Below, piece after piece: positions 13,561 through 20,193 of a DNA stretch of 39,489 nt (within the stretch, counting starts at the first letter, position 1; each line of letters opens with the position of its first letter). Made by a program: the position numbers and the translations under genes. The notes beneath the pieces are model-generated. The model was not told the DNA's origin. It searched no databases and worked only from the letters and a program-made list of their open reading frames with translations. The DNA comes from a virus, in IMG/VR virus record IMGVR_UViG_3300036980_000098, positions 1 to 39,489 of that record. One strand, 5' to 3'.

Positions 13561-13652
13561 TATAACCCTGTAACCCCGGGGATTCCGGCGAGTCTGACAG
13601 TCCCGGCTGACGACATGCAGGCAGATTCGCTTAACTCGCATGTGAGAACATC
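13561..13652 (+). other. GC-rich spacer between nuclease and next structural gene
   Basis: 92 bp containing the palindrome CCCCGGGG and paired CCGG words (CCGGCGAGTCTGACAGTCCC) that could fold into a hairpin. It may be the original leader of the downstream gene, displaced from the capsid terminator by the nuclease insertion. No clear promoter is visible. Confidence 0.4.
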
Positions 13653-14126
13653 ATGAGCTTTTCTACATTTTCCGGCCCGATCCGTTCTGGTACCGTGCGC
13701 GAAGGCGCTGGCCGCAATACTGGCCTTGTTACCCTTGCACAGTCCTATGACACGGGCGACCTCACCGGCGCAGTTGTCGGCAGTGTTGACACCGCCGTAA
13801 TCATCATCCCCAAGGGTTCGCAGGTTCTCGACATCATCGTAGACCAGGTTGTTGCCGCTACCGCTGGCACGACCGCTATTTCTGTTGGTAACGCCTCTGG
13901 CGGCGCGCAGTTGATGGCGTCTGTTACCACCACTGCTGGTGGTCGTTTCCGTGGCACCGCTACTGCCACAACCCAACTGGCTTGGCAAACCTCCACCACG
14001 GCTGACACGACGGTTTATGTGCGCGTTACGGTTGCCACTGCTACGTTGACTGCCGGCCGAGCCATCGTCACGGTTGTCTACGCTCAACGTGCAGACAACG
14101 GTGCTCAGAACCCCGCTAGCGCTTAA
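13653..14126 (+). CDS. Structural protein, beta-rich and Thr/Ala-rich
   Basis: 157 residues starting MSFSTFSGPIRSGTVREGAG. The sequence is dominated by Thr, Ala, Val and Gly with alternating beta-strand patterns (DTAVIIIPKGSQVLDIIVDQ, TVYVRVTVATATL). I recognise it as a common protein downstream of the capsid gene in related phages, but no experimental role is known to me; a capsid or head fibre component is likely. The ribosome-binding site is weak (TGAGAA). It precedes another beta-rich protein by 13 bp. Confidence 0.7.
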   Translation: MSFSTFSGPIRSGTVREGAGRNTGLVTLAQSYDTGDLTGAVVGSVDTAVIIIPKGSQVLDIIVDQVVAATAGTTAISVGNASGGAQLMASVTTTAGGRFRGTATATTQLAWQTSTTADTTVYVRVTVATATLTAGRAIVTVVYAQRADNGAQNPASA

Positions 14127-14139
14127 TTAGGAGCCGGTA

Positions 14140-14394
14140 ATGGCAAAGACTAACTACAGCCCGACGTTCCCCATGTACCCGGGCGGGGCAGTCAGCATTA
14201 CGCCAAGCGACACCGTCAATCTGACCAACCCGGCGGTTGTTTACGCCGGGGTTGCGGGGAACGTGCGTGTGTTGACAGCGCAGGGCGACGATGTGACGTT
14301 TATTGGCGTTTTGGCTGGTGGCGTAGTTCCTGTGCAGGTCATTCGGGTTTTTGCAACAAGCACTACGGCGACGTCGTTAGTGGGGATTTACTAA
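14140..14394 (+). CDS. Small beta-rich virion protein
   Basis: 84 residues, starting MAKTNYSPTFPMYPGGAVSI after AGGAG. It looks like one compact beta domain: TVNLTNPAVVYAGVAGNVRV followed by VTFIGVLAGGVVPVQVIRVF and an ending in LVGIY. Such short proteins are typical spike, plug or decoration subunits, and this type recurs in related phages as far as I remember. It has no signal peptide or membrane segment. The role is inferred only from position among structural genes. Confidence 0.7.
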   Translation: MAKTNYSPTFPMYPGGAVSITPSDTVNLTNPAVVYAGVAGNVRVLTAQGDDVTFIGVLAGGVVPVQVIRVFATSTTATSLVGIY

Positions 14395-14395
14395 A

Positions 14396-15643
14396 ATGTC
14401 CTTTGGCTTCGGGTTCGGTTTTCCCAGACGGGTTGGAGCAGCGCTTCGTGCGGCACTGGACTTCAACTTTCTCAGTGGGTTGCTTGATCCGAGGATCACC
14501 TTCACTCGGGCCAGTACCGGAACGTATGTAAACAGCTCCGGGGTGCTTACAAGTGCTGCAATTGGTACCCCACGCTTCGACTACGACCCTGTGACTCTGG
14601 CAGCCAAGGGGCTGCTGATTGAGGAGCAGAGGACGAATTTGGCACTAAACTCAGGCGATGCATTAAGTGGTGGGGCTGGTGGCGTGGTCGTTGCTAATCA
14701 GATTACGGCACCTGACGGCAGCTTGGCTGATTTCTTTCAAGAGGACACAAGTAGTGTTGAGCATTATTCGGGTGACAGAACTGCGACCGTTACTGCTGGA
14801 ACCACATATACATGGTCGTTTTATGCCAAGATTGGGTTGACAGGAGAGGCCCGGCGTGTGTACGTGAGAACTGCTCTTCAAGGCGCAGGAAGTGTTGTTT
14901 TCGATCTTGAAACAGGTAGCAGTACTGTAATTGCATCAGTTGTCTCTTCCGGCATTAGTTCTGCTGGAAATGGCTGGTTTCGTTGCTGGATTGTGTACAC
15001 ACCAACCGGCACCGGGGTGGCTGTGTTTCGTCAGCAATTAGCACAAGGCGACAACCCTGTTTACACAGGTAACGGCACCTCAGGCCTATTTTTCTGGGGC
15101 GCTCAACTGGAAGTTGGAGCATTCCCCACCAGCTACATCCCCACCACCACAACCGCCCTCACTCGCGCAGCAGATGTTGCAAGCGTTACGGGGTCGAACT
15201 TCTCTAGTTGGTATAACCAAGCGGAGGGGACTCTGTTTGCTGAGTTTGGGCCATACGGGAATGGTGGAGTTGGAAAAAATCCAGGCATTGCGCGGATGGA
15301 TGACAGCTCCTCCAACAACATGATACGGTTTTTTGCCGGATCAACTGTTTCCCCTGTTTTTCAAGTAACTGCCAGTACGGTTACCCAAGCATATTTAGGC
15401 ACAGGCACAATTACTCCAACAAGCATTTCTAAAATTGCAGGAGCGTATAAAACCGATGATTTTGCTCGGTCTGTAAACGGCGCTACTGCGACAACCGATT
15501 TAGCAGGCACAGCCCCAGTTGTTAATAGAATGCTGCTTGGAAGTGGTCTGGTTGGTGTCAATGAACTCAACGGCCACATCCGCTCATTCAAGTACTACAA
15601 CACCCGCCTGAGCAACGACCAACTGCAGGCCATTACAGCATGA
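14396..15643 (+). CDS. Virion protein with concanavalin-like or carbohydrate-binding domain
   Basis: 415 residues. After a Gly/Phe-rich start (MSFGFGFGFPRRVGAALRAA) come FTRASTGTYVNSSGVL and GLLIEEQRTNL, a carbohydrate-binding-like sandwich ending with the hallmark FFWGAQLEVGAFPTSYIPTT, and a second LamG/concanavalin-like half (GTLFAEFGPYG to GHIRSFKYYNTRLSNDQLQA). Proteins with this pattern are widespread in phages as surface or head fibre proteins that may touch host or environmental glycans. The start lies 1 bp after the previous stop and the end overlaps the next gene (ATGA). Confidence 0.75.
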   Translation: MSFGFGFGFPRRVGAALRAALDFNFLSGLLDPRITFTRASTGTYVNSSGVLTSAAIGTPRFDYDPVTLAAKGLLIEEQRTNLALNSGDALSGGAGGVVVANQITAPDGSLADFFQEDTSSVEHYSGDRTATVTAGTTYTWSFYAKIGLTGEARRVYVRTALQGAGSVVFDLETGSSTVIASVVSSGISSAGNGWFRCWIVYTPTGTGVAVFRQQLAQGDNPVYTGNGTSGLFFWGAQLEVGAFPTSYIPTTTTALTRAADVASVTGSNFSSWYNQAEGTLFAEFGPYGNGGVGKNPGIARMDDSSSNNMIRFFAGSTVSPVFQVTASTVTQAYLGTGTITPTSISKIAGAYKTDDFARSVNGATATTDLAGTAPVVNRMLLGSGLVGVNELNGHIRSFKYYNTRLSNDQLQAITA

Positions 15644-15915
15644 TCGACTACTTCTTAAAGTTCAGCAGTAAAGAAGATGCCGAGTCCGTCTTGTTTGACA
15701 AGACAGATGACGGCTTAGTGCTGCGTTTTCAAGGAACAATTGCAGTAGTTGGAAAAGTGTACGCGCCCACAGGTAAGATCACTAAAGGTGTTGACGGCGA
15801 CGTTCCTGAGATGCTTGCCGTAGCTGGCTGGCACGTCAACTACCGGGGCGAAGAAGCGGAATCGCTGGCGAAATATCAGGTTTTTCCCACAACGCCAGTC
15901 CAAGGATGGGCATAA
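15640..15915 (+). CDS. Conserved small phage protein
   Basis: 91 residues, coupled by ATGA to the fibre-like protein upstream and by TAATG to the next gene. Segments MIDYFLKFSSKEDAESVL and AVAGWHVNYRGEEAESLAKY with a final PTTPVQGWA resemble a family I have seen beside phage tail or head fibre genes. It could be a chaperone or an attachment cap for the preceding fibre-like protein. That is inference from gene order; no catalytic motif is visible. Confidence 0.7.
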   Translation: MIDYFLKFSSKEDAESVLFDKTDDGLVLRFQGTIAVVGKVYAPTGKITKGVDGDVPEMLAVAGWHVNYRGEEAESLAKYQVFPTTPVQGWA

Positions 15916-16187
15916 TGGCAACAAAACCTGTATCACTAGCGGTCGGTCGAGGAGAGAAGCTCCCGGTCAGCAAAGGCGCAGGTCTCACGGCAAAAGGTCG
16001 TGCGAAGTACAACGCGGCCACAGGTTCCAACCTCAAAGCACCCGCGCCAAATCCTAAAACAGCAAAAGACGCTGCCCGAAGAAAATCCTTTTGTGCCCGT
16101 ATGGGGTCTGCCCCCGGCCCGATGAAAGACGAACAAGGTCGTCCTACACGTAAAGCGGCGAGCCTCAAACGGTGGAATTGCAAATGA
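15915..16187 (+). CDS. Basic phage protein of the DUF6321 type
   Basis: 90 residues from ATG 15915 (TAATG overlap). The pattern GAGLTAKGRAKYNAATGSNL, then KAPAPNPKTAKDAARRKSFC and a C-terminal RKAASLKRWNCK matches a small Lys/Arg-rich family common in tailed phages, which I recall as DUF6321. Two conserved cysteines (in SFCARM and WNCK) could bind metal or form a disulphide. The function is unknown; the basic charge suggests binding to nucleic acid. The stop overlaps the next gene's ATG (ATGA). Confidence 0.7.
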   Translation: MATKPVSLAVGRGEKLPVSKGAGLTAKGRAKYNAATGSNLKAPAPNPKTAKDAARRKSFCARMGSAPGPMKDEQGRPTRKAASLKRWNCK

Positions 16188-16384
16188 GTACGCATGTCGA
16201 CGAAACCACAAAGCATGTGGTTGACGTAGTTTCAGTTGTAACCGTTGTGGGGACACTCGTGGATAAACTACCTGCGATTGCTGCCATGTTTACAATTGTT
16301 TGGACAGTCATCCGCATTTGGGAGACCGAGACTGTTCAGGCGGTGGTTCGCAGGCTTCGATCAAAAAATGGCTCGAAAGAGTAG
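16184..16384 (+). CDS. Putative holin (class II type)
   Basis: 66 residues from ATG 16184 (ATGA overlap). A polar N-terminus (MSTHVDETTKH) is followed by two hydrophobic stretches (VVDVVSVVTVVGTLVDKL and PAIAAMFTIVWTVIRIW) and a basic C-terminal tail (VVRRLRSKNGSKE). This topology and the pattern match small phage holins usually annotated as T7-like class II. It would form membrane holes that release the muramidase encoded at 22482. Two further membrane proteins near the muramidase are alternative holins, so which one times lysis is open. Confidence 0.65.
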   Translation: MSTHVDETTKHVVDVVSVVTVVGTLVDKLPAIAAMFTIVWTVIRIWETETVQAVVRRLRSKNGSKE

Positions 16385-16393
16385 GAGAAGCAA

Positions 16394-16714
16394 TTGCCTT
16401 CTTCATCAACTAAGCAGCACAATTTCATGGCGGCCATCGCGCACAGCCCCGAATTCGCAAAGAAGGCGGGTGTCCCGATGTCTGTTGGTAAAGATTTCGT
16501 CAAGGCCGATAAGGCACAGAAAGGTACTACTATGGCTACCAAAGGAAAAATGCCCCCCTTCATGGGTAAAGCGTCCAAGGCTGAAGAAGCCAAGGAAATG
16601 AAAACGATGAAGAAGAAACCCACCGCAAAGTATGCTCGTGGCGGTGGCATCGAGACCAAAGGCAAGACCAAAGGCAAGATGGTCACGATGGCCGGCAGCA
16701 AGCGCGGCTGCTAA
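16394..16714 (+). CDS. Small basic phage protein with TTG start
   Basis: 106 residues. The start is TTG at 16394, placed 6 nt after AGGAG, ten bases after the holin stop; no ATG is equally well placed. The N-terminal half (KQHNFMAAIAHSPEFAKKAG, VPMSVGKDFVKADKAQKG) matches a small family common in phages. The C-terminal half is Lys- and Gly-rich with YARGGGIETKGKTKGKM. Strong positive charge suggests contact with DNA or RNA inside the virion or cell; no function is established as far as I know. It belongs to a set of four such proteins here (16394, 16721, 18719, 18879). Confidence 0.7.
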   Translation: MPSSSTKQHNFMAAIAHSPEFAKKAGVPMSVGKDFVKADKAQKGTTMATKGKMPPFMGKASKAEEAKEMKTMKKKPTAKYARGGGIETKGKTKGKMVTMAGSKRGC

Positions 16715-16720
16715 GTAATC

Positions 16721-16963
16721 ATGAGGGCGTCCAGGGGTATGGGGGCCATCTCCCCCAGCAAAATGCCGAAGGCAAAGAAGATCACCCGCACGGACTATCC
16801 CGAGTCGGTGGACTCCTACGCGCAAGGCGGCTTGTATGAGAACATCAACGCAAAGCGCAAGCGCATTGCGGCGGGTTCTGGTGAGAAGATGCGCAAGCCC
16901 GGCACCCCTGGTGCGCCCACAGCAGCCGCGTTCAAAGCGTCTGCAAAGACTGCTAAAAGGTAA
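16721..16963 (+). CDS. Small basic phage protein
   Basis: 80 residues, rich in Lys and Arg, with the conserved-looking middle YAQGGLYENINAKRKRIAAG, then SGEKMRKPGTPGAPTAAAFK and a Lys-rich end. I have seen the same pattern in several phages next to adaptor genes. The start is uncertain: ATG 16721 has no Shine-Dalgarno site, while ATG 16739 (MGAISPSKMPKAKK) resembles relatives as I recall them but has AGGGG very close. The function is unknown. Positive charge again points to nucleic acid or the acidic surface of a structural partner. Confidence 0.65.
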   Translation: MRASRGMGAISPSKMPKAKKITRTDYPESVDSYAQGGLYENINAKRKRIAAGSGEKMRKPGTPGAPTAAAFKASAKTAKR

Positions 16964-16965
16964 GT

Positions 16966-17658
16966 ATGGCCACGTCCGGTACCACCGCATTCAACTTAGA
17001 CTTAACGGAAATTATCGAGGAAGCCTTCGAACGGTGCGGTTCTGAGTTAAGATCGGGATACGATCTTAAAACGGCGCGGCGGTCTCTCAATCTCCTGTTT
17101 GCCGACTTTGCCAATCGCGGCGTAAACATGTGGACGATCGAGCAGGGCTCCCAAGTCCTGACACCCGGTACAGCCACCTACACGTTGCCAGCAGATACTG
17201 TGGACTTGTTAGAGCATGTGATCCGTACAGGGGCAGGCGTAGCATCTACGCAAGCCGACTTGACGATCACGCGCATCAGCGTCTCGACCTACGCCACGAT
17301 CCCGAACAAGCTGCAACAAGCGCGGCCCATCCAGATATACATTGATCGGCAAACCGCTGCGCCTACGTTCACGGTATGGCCAACGCCTGATGCGAGCCAA
17401 ACGTATACGGTGGTGTACTGGCGCCTTCGGCGCACCCAGGATGCCGGTGATGGGGTTAACACGATGGACGTGCCGTTCAGGTTTTTGCCCGCGATGGTGG
17501 CCGGTCTTGCGTACTATCTGGCGCTGAAGGTTCCTGGCGGTGCAGAGCGCTTACCCATCCTCAAGGCGCAATACGACGAAGCGTGGGACTTGGCAAGTTC
17601 GGAAGACCGTGAAAAGGCTGCAGTTCGCTTTGTGCCACGACAGCAGTTCATCAACTGA
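16966..17658 (+). CDS. Head-to-tail adaptor protein
   Basis: 230 residues starting MATSGTTAFNLDLTEIIEEA. Segments FERCGSELRSGYDLKTARRS, LNLLFADFANRGVNMWTIEQ and TYTLPADTVDLLEHVIRT match the adaptor proteins (P22 gp4 / T7 gp11-like in role) that dock under the portal and start the short tail. The C-terminal half has a beta part (PTFTVWPTPDASQTYTVVYW) and a helical end. ATG 16966 follows AAAGG, 2 bp after the previous stop. The gene is followed almost immediately (1 bp) by a GIY-YIG nuclease gene. Confidence 0.75.
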   Translation: MATSGTTAFNLDLTEIIEEAFERCGSELRSGYDLKTARRSLNLLFADFANRGVNMWTIEQGSQVLTPGTATYTLPADTVDLLEHVIRTGAGVASTQADLTITRISVSTYATIPNKLQQARPIQIYIDRQTAAPTFTVWPTPDASQTYTVVYWRLRRTQDAGDGVNTMDVPFRFLPAMVAGLAYYLALKVPGGAERLPILKAQYDEAWDLASSEDREKAAVRFVPRQQFIN

Positions 17659-17659
17659 C

Positions 17660-18328
17660 ATGGGCACAATGGAACACTGCTCGGGCGTGTACACAATCCA
17701 GCACGTAGAGTCTGGAAAGAAGTACATCGGGTCAGCACGGTTGTTTCGACGCCGGTTCGCACAGCACCGCACGGCGCTTAGGGGTGGGTACCACCAAAAC
17801 AAACATCTACAAGCCGTGTGGAACAAACATGGTGAAACGGCGTTTAAGTTTAGCGTGACGCTTGTGTGCTCTCCAGAAGACATGCAGGACTACGAACAGC
17901 TACTAATAGACGGGTTTCAGCCAGAATACAACCAGTCAAAAAGCGCGTATTCTGGAATCCCTGTCGGCGCAACTTGCTCCGATGACCACAAACGTAAAGT
18001 GGGTGCGGCCTCAGTTAAGGCATGGGCGCAAGCGGATTACCGAGAGAAGGTGACTGCGGCGATACGCCAGTCTATGACAGCGGATGAAAAGATTAAACGC
18101 GTAGAGCGTTCGCGTCGGCTTTGGGCTAACCCAGACTACCGGGAAAAGGCAGTGGCTTCACGCAAAGGTAAAGCCTACAGCGCTGGCTACGTGTGTACTC
18201 CGGAACAGGTCTTAAACAGAAAACGTGCCGCCCGTATTTCGCACATTAAGCGCAAGCACGGCGACAGCTGGGCCGTAGAATACGCCAAATGGTACCCTGA
18301 GTTTGCGGGAGACGTAGATGGGAAATAG
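17660..18328 (+). CDS. Second freestanding GIY-YIG homing endonuclease
   Basis: 222 residues from ATG 17660; ATG 17669 is an alternative. Catalytic residues are intact: GVY (9-11), KYIG (21-24), Arg31 or Arg32 in FRRRF, Glu79 in YEQLL and Asn91 in EYNQS. The rest is a basic DNA-binding region with several short helical repeats (for example DDHKRKVGAASVKAWAQ and NPDYREKAVASRKGK). It shares the I-TevI-like catalytic layout with the nuclease at 12808, including HLQAxWNKxG. It fills the gap between adaptor gene and zinc-ribbon protein, overlapping the latter by 11 bp, with no strong ribosome-binding site. It probably homes into intact versions of this junction. Confidence 0.9.
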   Translation: MGTMEHCSGVYTIQHVESGKKYIGSARLFRRRFAQHRTALRGGYHQNKHLQAVWNKHGETAFKFSVTLVCSPEDMQDYEQLLIDGFQPEYNQSKSAYSGIPVGATCSDDHKRKVGAASVKAWAQADYREKVTAAIRQSMTADEKIKRVERSRRLWANPDYREKAVASRKGKAYSAGYVCTPEQVLNRKRAARISHIKRKHGDSWAVEYAKWYPEFAGDVDGK

Positions 18329-18707
18329 GTTCTCCTCCGGTAAAAATAGCATAAGCGAGTGCGATCGGTGCGGATTCCGATTCAAGCTAAAACTGTTGAG
18401 AAGTCTGGTTGTTAAGACCAAGAACATCAACATGCTGGTCTGCCGCTCGTGTTATGACCCAGATCATCCGCAGTTGCAGTTGGGGATGTACCCTGTAGAT
18501 GATCCGCAAGGGGTTCGCAACCCTCGTCCTGATAGAAGCTACGTCACATCCGGCGTGCTCAGTAACGGCCTCATTGGTGAAGGCAGCCGCATATTCCAGT
18601 GGGGCTGGGCACCAGTCGGTGGCGGTAATAGCGCAATCGACGGCAATACGTCTAATTCCTTGGTTGGTCAAGGAATTGTTGGTACAGTCTCAGTAATCAC
18701 TACGTGA
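18318..18707 (+). CDS. Zinc-ribbon-containing structural protein
   Basis: 129 residues. Two CxxC pairs (CDRCG at residues ~15-19 and CRSCY at ~42-46) form an obvious zinc ribbon, followed by DPDHPQLQLGMYPVDDPQG and RNPRPD, a pattern I recognise from podovirus-like virion modules. The C-terminal part is Gly/Ser-rich and probably extended. It may be a small structural or tail-associated component in which zinc only stabilises the fold. The start at 18318 lies inside the end of the nuclease gene (11 bp overlap), with GGGAG upstream. This suggests the nuclease inserted right before it without destroying its ribosome-binding site. Confidence 0.72.
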   Translation: MGNRFSSGKNSISECDRCGFRFKLKLLRSLVVKTKNINMLVCRSCYDPDHPQLQLGMYPVDDPQGVRNPRPDRSYVTSGVLSNGLIGEGSRIFQWGWAPVGGGNSAIDGNTSNSLVGQGIVGTVSVITT

Positions 18708-18718
18708 AGGAGCCAGTC

Positions 18719-18877
18719 ATGGCAACTACTAAACAGCCAACCGCAAAATCCGGCGATAAGATGGCTCCGCAAGATGGCGGCGCCAAGCTGGGCGGTAACC
18801 CTGGCAAGCGCGGCATTGACATGCTCAAGATGGGTCGCGGTCAGGCGAAGATCGCCGCTCAGAAACGCGGAGGCTGA
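18719..18877 (+). CDS. 52-residue Lys/Gly-rich phage protein
   Basis: A short gene with an excellent ribosome-binding site (AAGGAG, 7 nt before ATG 18719). The product starts MATTKQPTAKSGDKMAPQDG and ends in a basic segment MLKMGRGQAKIAAQKRGG. It is highly positively charged and probably disordered. Its stop (TGA 18875-18877) is followed after one base by the next ATG. Similar tiny basic proteins recur in such phage genomes. The function is unknown to me; DNA or RNA binding is the simplest guess. Confidence 0.7.
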   Translation: MATTKQPTAKSGDKMAPQDGGAKLGGNPGKRGIDMLKMGRGQAKIAAQKRGG

Positions 18878-18878
18878 T

Positions 18879-19079
18879 ATGGCCGCCTACCGTACCCCTA
18901 AAGCATCAACCCCGGCGGTTGTTGAGAGCAAGACCGCAAAGCAGTATCTGCGCGACACACCCGTGGTTGTAGCCGGCAACCGAAGCGCTGAGTACAAAGC
19001 CACCAAGACGGACGGCATTCAGATTCGCGGATGCGGTGCAGCTACCAAAGGCAAGATGGCACGCGGCCCTATGGCCTGA
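18879..19079 (+). CDS. 66-residue small basic phage protein
   Basis: Start ATG 18879 lies one base after the previous stop, with GGAGG inside that gene's last codons, so the two are coupled. The product reads MAAYRTPKASTPAVVESKTA at the start, has a central VVVAGNRSAEYKATKTDG, and ends in GCGAATKGKMARGPMA. The frame is open further upstream (from 18774), but that part overlaps the previous gene and looks like shadow. It is basic and probably partly disordered. The final KGKMARGPMA resembles the tails of the other small basic proteins in this region. Confidence 0.7.
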   Translation: MAAYRTPKASTPAVVESKTAKQYLRDTPVVVAGNRSAEYKATKTDGIQIRGCGAATKGKMARGPMA

Positions 19080-19085
19080 TAACTT

Positions 19086-19742
19086 ATGAACTACGCTACG
19101 CTGTCTGCGACCATCAGTAGCTATTTGCAGAACTACGAGACAGACTTCGTAGCGAACATTCCTACGTTTGTTAAGCAAGCGGAACAACGCATCTACAACT
19201 CGGTGCAGTTCCCTTCGCTGCGTAAGTATTTTTCGGGCAATCTGACGGGCGGGAGTCCGTACCTCAATGCGCCGAATGACTTCTTGGCGCCCTACGCGCT
19301 TGCTGTTGTGGATGACACTGGTCGGTATAACTTCCTGCTCAACAAGGACGTTAACTTCATTCGTGAGGCTTACCCGACGGTATCAAGCACGGGGCTGCCG
19401 AAGTACTACGCGCTGTACGGGCCACAGACCGTGGCCACTACGGAGTTGCAGTTGATCTTTGGCCCGACACCGACCTCGGCCTACGCCATCGAGCTTAACT
19501 ACTTCTTCTACCCAGAGTCGATCGTTACGGCCTCTACAACGTGGCTTGGGGATAACTTCGACACGGTGCTGCTGTACGGATGTCTGGTCGAAGCGTACAC
19601 GTTCCTCAAGGGTGAGGCTGACTTGCTGGCGCTCTACGACGGCAAGTACAAGGAAGCTCTGGCAATGGCCAAACGCCTGGGGGATGGTATGGAGCGTCAA
19701 GACGCCTACCGTTCTGGGCAGTATCGACAGCCGGTAAACTGA
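19086..19742 (+). CDS. Tail/adaptor protein of the DUF6682 type
   Basis: 218 residues with MNYATLSATISSYLQNYETD, FVKQAEQRIYNSVQFPSLRK and LPKYYALYGPQ at the front. The end is alpha-helical (VEAYTFLKGEADLLALYDGK, YKEALAMAKRLGD). I know this pattern from phage adaptor or tail-entry proteins, recalled as DUF6682. It likely forms a ring of the head-tail connector below the adaptor at 16966. It follows the small basic protein by 6 bp and precedes the next gene by 1 bp. Confidence 0.7.
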   Translation: MNYATLSATISSYLQNYETDFVANIPTFVKQAEQRIYNSVQFPSLRKYFSGNLTGGSPYLNAPNDFLAPYALAVVDDTGRYNFLLNKDVNFIREAYPTVSSTGLPKYYALYGPQTVATTELQLIFGPTPTSAYAIELNYFFYPESIVTASTTWLGDNFDTVLLYGCLVEAYTFLKGEADLLALYDGKYKEALAMAKRLGDGMERQDAYRSGQYRQPVN

Positions 19743-19743
19743 C

Positions 19744-20160
19744 ATGGCGCTTACGCAAACCCTCGTTACCAGCTTCAAAAAAGAGAGCTGGCAAGCCATT
19801 CACAACCTGGAAACAGACGTGCTTAAGATCGCCCTGTACACAGGCGCGGCCACACTTAGTGCGAGCACAACGGCTTACACCGTGACGGGCGAGACGACGG
19901 GGCCTGGGTACACCGCAGGCGGCAATACGCTGACAGGCGCTACGCTCACGACGGACGGGACAACCGCCTACGTTGACTTTGCGGATACGGCCTGGACTGG
20001 GGCTAACTTCACGGCGCGCGGCGCGCTGATTTACAACTCCAGCAAGGCCAACCGCGCAATTGCCGTTCTAGACTTCGGCGCCGACAAGACCGCGATCAAC
20101 ACATTCACGATTCAGATGCCGGCAAACGGTGCTAGTACGGCGCTGTTGCGGTTTGCTTAA
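19744..20160 (+). CDS. Beta-rich structural protein
   Basis: 138 residues. A helical start (MALTQTLVTSFKKESWQAIH) leads into LETDVLKIALYTGAATLSAS and a Thr/Gly-rich beta region with AYVDFADTAWTGANFTARGA and ALIYNSSKANRAIAVLDFG. This pattern occurs widely in phage structural modules, often annotated as a hypothetical or tail-associated protein. The role may be a tail or capsid surface component. It lies 1 bp after the DUF6682-type gene and before the fibre gene. Confidence 0.7.
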   Translation: MALTQTLVTSFKKESWQAIHNLETDVLKIALYTGAATLSASTTAYTVTGETTGPGYTAGGNTLTGATLTTDGTTAYVDFADTAWTGANFTARGALIYNSSKANRAIAVLDFGADKTAINTFTIQMPANGASTALLRFA

Positions 20161-20193
20161 TAAGCCTGCGTACCGGGCACACAAGGAGGCGTC

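Noticed and set aside
13561-13652. Possible tRNA or group I intron end in the structured spacer
   Set aside because: No cloverleaf or intron core can be drawn, and both neighbouring genes are complete.
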